A stretch of DNA of 64,000 nt from Maniola hyperantus. Its lineage: Eukaryota > Arthropoda > Insecta > Lepidoptera > Nymphalidae. The notes below the pieces were generated by a model. That model was not told the origin of the DNA. It worked only from the letters and a program-made list of their open reading frames with translations, and did no database searches. Shown piece after piece: positions 21,301 to 33,300 of this stretch (position 1 is its first letter; each line of letters starts with the position of its first letter). The position numbers and the translations under genes are program-made. Where the stretch lies: NCBI RefSeq assembly GCF_902806685.2, contig NC_048545.1, positions 1,637,001 to 1,701,000 on the forward strand, in the 5' to 3' direction.

Positions 21301-24300
21301 TAAAAATTCAACTCCTAAGGGGGTCAAATAGGGGTTAGAAATTTGTGTAGCCCACGCGGACGAAGTCGCGAGCATAAGCTAGTCTATTATAATAAATAAT
21401 AATACACACCTTGCTCAATGGCCTGATTGCTCAGCACCAACAATTAGATGTTTTTAATATTAATACATAGTATATGTGAATTCAATAAACTATGTTTTTA
21501 TGTATCTTCTGACTCGGTATGCGATTTGGCGTTGCTGTACGCATACGGAGGATATTGTTTAATAAACCAATCCATCCATACTAATATTATAAATGCGAAA
21601 GTCGTGTCTGTCTTGCTGTCTGTCTGTCTGTCTGTCTGCTAGCTTTTCACGGCTCAACCATTCAACCGATTTTGACGCAGAGATAGCTTGCATCCCGGGG
21701 AAGGACATAGGCTACTTTTTATCCCGGAAAATTGAAGAGTTCCCACGGGTGTTTAAAAACCTTAATCCACGCGGGCGAAGCCGCGGGCTTCACCTAGTAA
21801 ATCAATAAACAGACAGAGAGAAATTGGTGTTCACCTATTTACCCTATAAATAAAGTTTAACTACCACAGGACGACAGCTCGACGTCGCCATCACCTAACA
21901 AACTTCACAAAAGCCCGTGGGTAAAGATGCGCGACATCATCCAAACCCACCGCGAGTCAGTCAAAAAGAAAACCAGGCCGTCCAAAGGCTCACCAGACGT
22001 CGTACCAGCGAGGAGGAGGTCCTTGAGTGATGGAGGAGACAGTGACGCTCCACCGGCGCTGACTCTGACCATTCCATCGTCTGAGGAGCTAGGTATAATA
22101 TGCTAAAGGCCTAAAAATCAGATAATTTAAGAAAAACCAATTGTGAAAGTATCTCTGTTGTCTTTTCAAAGTATTTTAAAGTATTTTTTTTTTAATTTTT
22201 TTAATATAATGCACACAATCAATCAATCAATCAATCAGCCTATTTGCGTCCACTGCTGGACATAGGCCTTCCCAAGAGCACGCCACCACACACGATCCTC
22301 CGCCTTCCTCATCCACCCACTTCCCGCTATCTTCTTAAGGTCGTCAGTCCAGCGGGTTGGAGGTCGTCCCACACTGCGCTTGCTGATACGCGGTCTCCAC
22401 TCCAGAACACGTCTGCCCCATCGGCCATCGGTTCTGCGGCAGACGTGGCCTGCCCACTGCCACTTCAGCTGGCTAATTCGTTGGGCTATGTCGGTCACTC
22501 TGGTTCTTCTACGGATTTCCTCGTTACGGATTTTGTCCCTCAGAGAGATACCCAACATAGCCCGCTCCATAGCCCGCTGAGCGACTTTGAATATAATGCA
22601 CACGTAATATGATTATGCTTGAAAACGAAAGTCTTCGAACAGTGCGTGTTGCCAGTGATGACATATGGATCCGAGACATGGTCGCTAACTATGGACCTCA
22701 TAAGAAAGCTCAGAGTCACTCATGCTATCTTTGTTATATGTCTATTGTTTTGGTTTTGGTGTACAATAAAGCATATTTTACTTTTACTTTAATTTTATTT
22801 CTAGAATCGGAAGGTTCACACCCAATGCTTCGCAAGCAACGTTCGCTGGAGCTCGGAGCCAGGCCGCCGCAGCCCCGGCAGCCTCGCGACTCCAAGTGGT
22901 CCAGGGTCAAACGAGCCTTCCTCACCTCGGCCTCCGCCTCCGTTCCCTCCAGCCCGAACCGACACTCGGCCTTCTTTACTGATGCAGGTATGATAAGAAT
23001 ATAATCCAGACTAATATTATAAATGCGAAAGTGTGTCTGCGTGTCTGTCTGCTAGCTTTTCACCGCCCATCTGTTCAACCGATTTTGACGAAATTTGGTA
23101 CAGAAATAGTTTGCATCGCGGGGAAGGATATAGGCTACTTTTTATCCTGGAAAATCAAAGAGTCCCCACGGGATTTTTAAAACCTAAACCCACGCGGACG
23201 AAGTAGTTAAGGGCATATGTGTGAGGGTCTCGTGGTGTTCATTTACCACGAGATCAAAGGCGTCAGACTACTGTAGGTATCTTTGTTTATACTGTGGTGA
23301 TTTTCGTACACGTGTATGAAAATTATAATGAACTTTCAGCGCTATATTATTTATGAGGCAATGATTTTGTTATAAAATATTGCATTCGGTCTCGGATACA
23401 TTGTATTTATCCAAACCCTATTTATCATAACGTAAACAATAGTAAATTACATTTATTTACGAACAGATATTATCTAGAACGATAGATTTCAACAGATTTC
23501 ATCGGTGAAGCGAGAACAAAGCTTCGATTAATTCTAAAATTAAACAAACCATTACATTATTTTCATCTTACCAAAGAGCTTTAGAAACGGTGTAAGTACC
23601 TACTGTTATTTTGATTGCTATTATCGAAGCCAAGGTCCGCTATGACGAGGGGTTAGTGAGCTGATTTAGCGCGTAACTGTACTCTTTTTTGCAAAAACTA
23701 CTGCACGCATCCGGCTGAAATTTAGAATGGAGATGGATTATACCCTGAATTAATATATAGGCTACTTTTTATCAGGGACGAAGATTTCCCTCGGAATTTT
23801 GAAAAACCTAAATCCATGCGGACGAAGTCGCAAGCATCAGAAACAGGTGCTCTGTAAGGAATAGACGGCTGATCATGATGATGATTATAAATCCGAAAGT
23901 GCGTTTGTCTGTCTGTCTTAAGTAATAGACACGGCATTTTCATGTTCCATCCGTTTTAAATGATTTTGACGTTTGGTAAAGAGATAGCTTGCTTCCCAGG
24001 GATGGACTCTATTGGGTACAGGCTACTTTTTATCTCAGATAATCAAAAAGTTCTCCGGGATTTTCAAAACCTAAATCCACGCGGACGAAGTTGCGGGTAA
24101 TCTAATCGGGCACAATTTTCCAATGGAATTCATATTTTTCCAAAACAAAATTCCACAAATCTCGAAGAATGCAAGATTTTTCAGACATAATGAGAGCAAC
24201 CAGCATTTTACAGCTTCACTGAATAATAATTCAAAACCGGAAACAGTCCTTGCCAAAACTTCGTAACTAGGGTGACCAATTTTCACGTGGTTCAAGGAGT

Positions 24301-27300
24301 TTCCTGATTTTCGATAAAGCACCTTATTTTTTCTTTCTTCTAAGTTTCCTCACTCTAGTTCACTCTGCCCGCACAGTTTGAGAAGCTTTTAGAGTTTTGG
24401 TATACAATAACTCATAATACTTTGGTCTGGATACATTATGGAATGTAAAACGTTTTCTTACAGCACGAATTTTGCTAAACATAGCCCCATAAATCCAAAA
24501 CACATTTAATTATTATGAAAACACGTGAACATTTTGATAAATTATGCGTCTTTGCTAACATGTTGTTGCGGTTTAAAAGCTCTTAAGGTCAACGCACACC
24601 GGCATAGTGACGTGAAGCTGGGTTGCGGTGTCTTACTTGATAACTTCTTTAACTAAGCTTTATTTACATAAGGTTATCTATTTAGGTGAATGTTTATTAG
24701 AACAAAAGCGTGTCAGTGTAGTAAATTACAGTGAAGAAGACATTGTGACTATAAAGTTTACAGATGAATGTAGCTTATTTAATAATATTATATTTTAGTT
24801 ATAATATTATATTTTTCAAGGTTTTAGTTTTAGTTTAAATTTTTAAGAGGTTTTAAGTAATGTGAAGTTTAAGAATTATGTCATTGTAACGTATATTTTA
24901 TTGTAACTGAATGATTCACTTTGTGCTTGATATAGTTAACCTAATTTTCTTACTGTCAATATATATGAATATATATACCTATATATAAAAAAATCTAGCT
25001 TATTCCCGCGATTTCATCTGCGTGGACAACACAAATTTCAAACCCCTAATTTACCCCCTTAGGGGTTGAATTTCCAAAAATCCTTTCTTAGCGTATGTCT
25101 ACGTCATAATAGCAATCTGCATGCCACATTTCAACCCAATCCGTCCAGTAGTTTGAGCTGTGATTTGATACTCGTAGATCAGTCAGTCAGTCAGTCAGTC
25201 ACCTTTTCCTTTTATATATTTAGAAAATGGCAATATTCATAAGCATTGAAAGTATGATTTAAGTGAAGTAGGATGGTAACTAGCCATGGCCGAAGCCTAC
25301 CACCAGACCAGACCAGAAATTTAGAAACTATAAAACTCCAACCTTCTGCCAGGAATTGAACCCGGGACCTCCCACCTATAAGACCATAGCGCTTACTACT
25401 GCGCCAGGGAGGTCGTCAATAAAAATTATTCATCGTAAATGTTAAAAGCTCAGTCAACTTCGAGCTTTTGAAAAGCATTAAATCGCCGAACGTTCATGCT
25501 GATATCAAGTGTGCAATGACTCTAAAGACTCTTTAGTTGTATTAACAGAGTCACGAAACATCCGGCGTTACAATCGCCATTTCCTGTTGAGGGTGCCAAG
25601 ATCGGTAAAAACCGGAAATGACGAATAAAATAATTGCAAACACTATTTTGAGTTCGAGTAACATGAATAAGAATAATTAACACATTTGAATTTAATTTTA
25701 TTGTATAACTAGCTTATGCTCGCGACTTCGTCCGCGTGGACTACAAAATTTTAAATCCCTATTTCACCCCCTTAGGAGTTGAATTTTCAAAAATCCTTTC
25801 TTAGCGGATGCCTACGTCATAATAGCTTTCTGCATGCCCAATTTCAGCCCGATCCGTCCAGTAGTTTGAGCTGTGCGTTGATAGGTCAGTCAGTCAGTCA
25901 GTCGGTCACCTTTTCCTTTTATATATATTTAGATTTATGCGTAAAATTAATTTGTACATACACATATCATACATTTGTGTGTCTGTAACATCTTTTAAGA
26001 AATACGTCCGTCAGCCATAATCAGTACCCTTATTATGTCTTTTCTAACAGTACCTACCTAGTTTTTTTTTCAATTTTCTCTTAAATAAAGGAAGTTCTGT
26101 CGTCTCAATTATTATATCTGGGCAAGTGATTATACAAGAGTGGCCCAGTGGAGAAAAACTTTTGGAGAAATAAGCGGTTCTACTTGGGGGGCGCCGCAGT
26201 TTAAGCACATGCCATTTACTTTTGAGGTTTTCATACAAATTCGAGTTTAGCTTAATAAAAATGATAGTCTCATAGATAAAATAACATGGCATGGTCAAAA
26301 TATTATACTTTTTAAAAAAGGTCACGGTTAATCAGGTAACCATCGCTTTATTCCTGAACTAGCTGGTGCCCGCGACTTCGTCCGCGTGGAATTAGGTTTT
26401 TAAAAATCCCGTAGGAACGCTTTGATTTTCCGGGATAAAAAGTAGCCTATGTCACTCTCCAGGTCTTTATCTATACCCATGCAAAAAATCACGTCAATCC
26501 GTTGCAACGTTGCGACGTGATTGAAGGACAAACTAACAAACCAACAAACCAATAAACCAACAAACCAACAAACAAACACACTTTGGCATTTATAATAAGG
26601 GTACTGATTAGCCATGCGTAATATCACATGAAGCCGACATAAAACTATCAAAGGTGAACGTCCTACCCGTCTATAGCAGCCTATATAATTCATCTCTGAC
26701 ATCTGGAGTCTGGACATTAGCCAACTCTCACCGGACAGGTTTGCGGGAACTGTGGACTTTTGGGTTTATGGGAAAGCCATACGGGCAACGTAAGATGAGT
26801 TTTCTGTGACATGCCACAGATATTTCTATGTAAGACGACGCAGCGACCCGCTCCGGCGCCGCACCGCCGCCGCAACACATCGTGTGACATGCCACAGATA
26901 TTTCTATGTAAGACGACGCAGCGACCCGCTCCGGCGCCGCACCGCCCGCAACACATCGTGTGACATGCCACAGATATTTCTATGTAAGACGACGCAGCGA
27001 CCCGCTCCGGCGCCGCACCGCCGCCGCAACACATCGTGTGACATGCCACAGATATTTCTATGTAAGACGACGCAGCGACCCGCTCCGGCGCCGCACCGCC
27101 CGCAACACATCGTGTGACATGCCACAGATATTTCTATGTAAGACGACGCAGCGACCCGCTCCGGCGCCGCACCGCCCGCAACACATCGTGTGACATGCCA
27201 CAGATATTTCTATGTAAGACGACGCAGCGACCCGCTCCGGCGCCGCACCGCCCGCAACACATCGTGTGACATGCCACAGATATTTCTATGTCTAAGACGA

Positions 27301-30300
27301 CACAGCCACGCCGCTCCGGCGCCGCAACGCATCGTGTGACATGCCACAGATATTTCTATGTAAGACGACGCAGCGACCCGCTCCGGCGCCGCACCGCCCG
27401 CAACACATCGTGTGACATGCCACAGATATTTCTATGTAAGACGACGCAGCGACCCGCTCCGGCGCCGCACCGCCCGCAACACATCGTGTGACATGCCACA
27501 GATATTTCTATGTAAGACGACGCAGCGACCCGCTCCGGCGCCGCACCGCCGCCGCAACGCATCGTGTGACATGCCACAGATATTTCTATGTAAGACGACG
27601 CAGCGACCCGCTCCGGCGCCGCACCGCCCGCAACACATCGTGTGACATGCCACAGATATTTCTATGTAAGACGACGCAGCGACCCGCTCCGGCGCCGCAC
27701 CGCCGCCGCAACGCATCGTGTGACATGCCACAGATATTTCTATGTCTAAGACGACGCAGCCACGCCGCTCCGGCGCCGCACCGCCGCGCCGCCGCAACGC
27801 ATCGTGTGCCCCCGCTCTAAGCTGACAAAATATTGTGATTTCTTCAGATGTTTGTTACCCCATTATAATGGATAATTATGCTGGGTGCTCCAATTTTCAA
27901 CATTCAAAAGTGTAATGTAAACAAAATTGTACGTAATAGTCACGGGTGAACACAAGCTTTGTAAACATAACGTTTCGTAAGATGACCTCTTTTTATTGAA
28001 CTCGAGTTAGCTAATAGATCTGGGATTAGCCCCGTTATTGACACGGAATACATTAATACATAGTATCTTTTAGATATAGGCTCACTCCTCAAAGAGATTC
28101 ACATAAATATCGTCTTCAAAAGTTCACAGAACACTGCAGCCTAAAATTTAATAAACGACTCTTTCTATCGCGTAAACTCTTACCTAATCTTTCTCATAAG
28201 AGATAAGAGTTAAGGGCTCCGCTGTTGCCCTATATATATATATATATTTATATATTAATATATATATTTTTGACGACATCCCTGGCGCAGTGGTAAGCGC
28301 TGTTGTCTTATTAGTGGGAAGTCCCGAGTTCGATTCCCGGCAGGGGTTCGGAATTTTATAATTTCTAAATTCTAAATTTTGGTGGGAGGCTTCGACCGTG
28401 GCTAGTTACCATAAAGTGCCGTGCCGTGCCATGCCGCCAAGCGATTTAGCGTTCCGCTACGATGCCGTGTAGAAACTAAAGGAGTGTGGGTTTAATAAAA
28501 AATTGCCATACCCCTTCCGGGTTAGCCCGTTTCCATCTTAGACTGCATCATCACTTACCACCAGTCAAGGGCTACCTTGTATCTGAATTTAAAAAAAAAA
28601 CTGGGGTCATATGACTCCGCCTGATAACTCAGTGGCGTGCATAGGTATTCAAGCCTGGGTAGGCAATTAGATATGAACCTATATTTTAGTCATAGTGAAA
28701 AATAAGCATTGAGTTTAGGACTAGGGTCACTAGGGTAAGCAATGCATTTATGCCTCTATGACCTACACGCCACTACTGATAAGTGGTAATAGTTCGAGCT
28801 TTGTAAACCTACCATTTTGTAAGATGACCTCTTTTTATTAAACTCGAGTTAGCGGATAGATCTGGGATTAATCCCGTTGAAACTGTAGACTGAATGACGC
28901 ACGGACACGAGTGCTGAGCTGACCGCAAGGCCAACTATAAAATACTGTAATTATTTAGATTTAGGAGTAATTTCAGATGGAATTGAGTAATTAAAAGCTA
29001 AAATGATGAATCTGTTAGTAACAGAGTTTCGAAAAACTTTAGTAACAGCTATCTTCTTCTTCTTGAAATGCCGTCTCCTATCGGAGGTTGGCAATCATTA
29101 GGGCTATTTGCACCTTGGACACTGCTGCTCGGAAAAGAGATCGGGTACTTTTCCCGTACCATTTAAATTCTTTAGCCACGATGTTCTTCTACGGCCTGGT
29201 GGTCTTCTGCCGGCTATTTTCCCCTTAATAATGAGCTGAAGGAGGTCGTATTTGCTATTTCTCATATTGTGGCCGAAGTACTCCAAGTTCAGTAACTATG
29301 GGTAGTTAAATAGCGCATAACCTAGGAGACTCCTGCGGTAGTGGACAGCTGTCACAAGTTGACGAATCACTGAGCTCTCGCGTCACGTCATCACCCCCTC
29401 CCGCACCGCTCCACTACCGCAGGAACCTACTCAGTTATGCATAATACCTGTAGCTTTTATAGTCAACATCACCATTACAAGTTTGAAGCCATCGCATCGC
29501 TCGGCGGACTATGGGTCTACTCTCAGAATAAGAAAGGTCAAGGATATAGTCACAGTCCACCAAGACCAAGTGCGAATGAGCCACATCTTTGAGAACATTA
29601 TGAAGAACCATCAGGCGTGCAGGATCCCTTACGAGATTTTCCCTCACCGTCATTGATTTATTATAAATCAATGCTCACCGTTAAAGCAATTCATAATATT
29701 TAATTTCTTAAAACGCATAGGTATAGATGCTAAAAGTTAGAATAAGAATCATTGTGCCATCTTGTGGTATTCTTCCTCGTTGTAACACTCGTGAAGAAGA
29801 GTGGTCGTGGTCATCACGAAGTGACGTTTTTGGGGGCAGATGTAATACGCCTTACGAGCATTCGCCACTTCTCTTTGCTGGCCGATAGTCTGGTACATTC
29901 GTGCACGGGACACACACACACACACAGCGGAATTAATTTGGTCGGTCCATCGCGTAGGTGACCTTCCTCGCCCTCTGGTACCCTCCACCTTGCCCTGCAC
30001 TACAAGACGCTCAATGGAGTCAATCTCTTGTGGTATTAACAAATTCTAAACGGTAAACCCATAATTTAGTATAAAGACAATAATTGTAGTCATTTATTTA
30101 TTTCGCAATCATTTAATCATCGCCTTTAATCAAATCATTCGTAATAGCATTAACATTTACATTGCCAGCATCCAGATCGTTTTGTAGTTTCATCAGTTTA
30201 TCTTTGAACGTTTCATCTAAACTATTGCTATCCTTCCCTTGAATCATTCTTTGTAAAATATCTTTCATTGCTTTCACATTTGTCAAATTCCTACTATCTT

Positions 30301-33300
30301 TGAAACTTACTTCGTTGGGTACATCAAGAACTGTTGCATTATTTTCAGTTATATATTTTTCGATATTCGCAAAATTTTCGTTTCCAAAAGCGCATGTTTT
30401 CACTGTTTTAATTAATTCTATTGCTTCATCTTCGATGGTTTTTATGACTTCTATGAGGCATGCTTCGTGCATAGCGCCGTGTGCCATAAGTTTTGTTAGA
30501 TCAACAACACCGTTTACTAGTTTCCCAGTTATATCCATCATCACTGATTTTATTTGCGGGGACTGTGAAAGAGAAAATGTACTTATGTAGAATTATTATT
30601 TGTAAACAAACACATAACGTCAGTCGTGAAAGTTTCTCTCTCTGCATTGTTATTCTTCATTTCTGAGGGTCCTGACTCCTTTCCATTAATAGTAAGATGT
30701 TCTGGGATTGGGATGGGATGGGATTCATTGTAATAGTATATTAAATGCGAAATTATGTGTCTGTCTGTCTGCTAATTTTTCTTAACAGGTTAGGACGAAA
30801 TTTGGTACAGAAATAGCGTGCACTCCGGGAGTACGCATTGGCTACTTTTTATACAGGTAAATCGATGATTTCCCATGGGTTTCTCGAAAACCTAATTACA
30901 TGTGGACAAAGTCGCGGGTATCATCTAGTATAATATACATATCTCTATATATAAAAATAAATCGCTAAATGTGTTGCTGATCGCAAATCTCAAGAACAGC
31001 TGAACCGATTTCGCTATTTCATTTTTTATAATATTCCCGGAGGATGGTTCTTACGGAGAGAAAAATTTAAAAAATTTGAATCGACTGTTAGGCGGTACGA
31101 AATTCGCCGGGGTAGCTAGTATGGAATAAATAAAATTGTAATCTTTCGTGGCGCGATCTGTAAATACGAGATACTCTTGATTTAATAGCAAACTGCCAAT
31201 TATTTTTGCTTGTTTGGTTTTACAAAGCGTTTACTAAACTTTTGAGCAAATCTGAAAGCATCAATAGTGGTGGCAAAGCTTTGTTGATAAAACAAATTGT
31301 ACTAGCAACCACATTAATAGGTGACCTTCGTGAAAATATACAAACTAAAACTAAATATAAGAATGGATTTTAAATCAGTTTCTCTCCCGTAACTATAATA
31401 ATAAATACTTTACGAGTGATTGAAAAAAATCTGAGGAGAATAGCACGAAGAAAAATAATGATTGCGCCCAAAACTACACTAGTTTAAATAAATAATTAGA
31501 GTTCCCACTTGATTCTTTGATTAGACAAGTTGATTCATTTTACTACCTCATTGATTTAAATAATAAACGAATGGATCAGGTAGATATTTGCAATTTCGAA
31601 AAGTGAGTTCTGAATTCCGATCCAGAAGTTCTCGCATATTAAAGCCATGTCGAGAAAGCCAATTAGATTATTGTTAATTGACTTGATAATTTTATCATGT
31701 CATTTACTGGAGTTTTAAGAAAATTCAATCTCTAAAGGGATTCACCCCTTTAGGGATTGAATTTTCAACAATCCTTTCTTAGCGGATGTCTGCGTCATAA
31801 CAGGTATCTTTCAGCCCGATCCGTCCAGTAGTTTGAGCTGTGCGTTGATAAATCAGTCAGTCAGCTTTTCCTTTTATTTAGATGTCTAGAACGTGCTTAC
31901 AAAGTTTCATTGAGTTTGATTGATTAGAGAAAAATAAGATGAAAGGCAAAAATTTTACAGTTCATGTAATATTATTTAAAAAATAATAATATCTATCGAG
32001 AGCCATAAAATATTAATTTCGCGTAAGAAAAGCAGATTTATTTCTCGCCTAACAACGCGCGGATATGAGTAATTTAGTACGTAAGAAGTTTTCAAACAAT
32101 TTTATCTGGGTTATTTATTAGGGTTCCGTACCTCAAAAGGAAAAACGGAACCCTTATAGGATCACTTTGATGTCTGTCTGCCTGCCTGTCTGTCTGTCTG
32201 TCTGTATGTCTGTCGGTCTGTCAAGAAACCTAGAGGGTACTTCCCGTTGACCTAGAATCATGATATTTGGCAGGTAGGTAGGTCTTATAGCAGACATTTG
32301 GGGAAAAATCTGAAAACCGTTAATTTAGGGTTACATCACACAAAAAAATGAAACTGTGGTGATGAACTAATAATTAGTATTTTCAACTTTCGAAGTAAGG
32401 TAACTATATCAAGTGGGGTATCCATATGAAATGTCTTTACCTGTACATTCTTAAACAGATTTTTACTTATTTTTATGCATCATAGTTTTTGAATGATCGT
32501 GCAAAATTTCGAAAAAATACGACTGTAGTACGGAACCCTCGTTGCTCGAGCCTGACTCGCACTTGGCCGGTTTTTATATCATGCAACGTGTTCTGGGTTT
32601 CGTCAGAATTTGTGGAAAATGGTTCACTCGCGGTGTTTCGAGCGTTTCCGTTAAATCGTTAATGGTTTAGAGTGAAACATAATTCGATAGATCATCTTTT
32701 TTTAATAGAGATACCGAGCAAACGATCAGGCAGGTCACCTGATGTTAAGTGATTACCGCCGCCCATGAACATTTGCAGTACCAGAGGAACTGCCGATGCG
32801 TTGCCGGCCTTTATAGGAATTTGTTGGTCCGCCCCTTGAATAACCCCATGTTGTAATCTAGTGGGAACACCGCCGATAGGAGTTGGTTCCACAGTTTGCG
32901 CGTGCATCTGTGAGGAAAACGCAAACTTACCCTTTATGACTTTATCTATTAAGTACATATGTTACTATGTTTTTAGGGTTCATGATACATGAACCCTAAA
33001 AACATTACACTCCTTTTTGTGGACAGTTGTATAATTAATTATAATTATTGTACTCGAGTTCAGTCAGTCCTGTGACGTCAGTAGTGGAAGTTTTATTGTG
33101 GTATAGGTATATTTGTTAAATAATATTTGGAAGACTCCAAACACTACAATTTCCGTATACCTCTGCTATGAAGACGCAAATAATCAAAAATACGCAAATC
33201 TCTAATTGAGCTCTCACCTTCGAGATGACGCACTTGATGACCTTCTTCAGAGAGTCGTGGTCGTGCCCGCAGACTTTTAGCAGCCCATAAATCTCCTTCT

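Noticed and set aside
26717..27820. Several overlapping open frames with repeated R-P-A-P-A-P-H-R-type peptides on both strands
   Set aside because: They are by-products of the minisatellite. The unit length is mostly 76, so no frame survives across the array.
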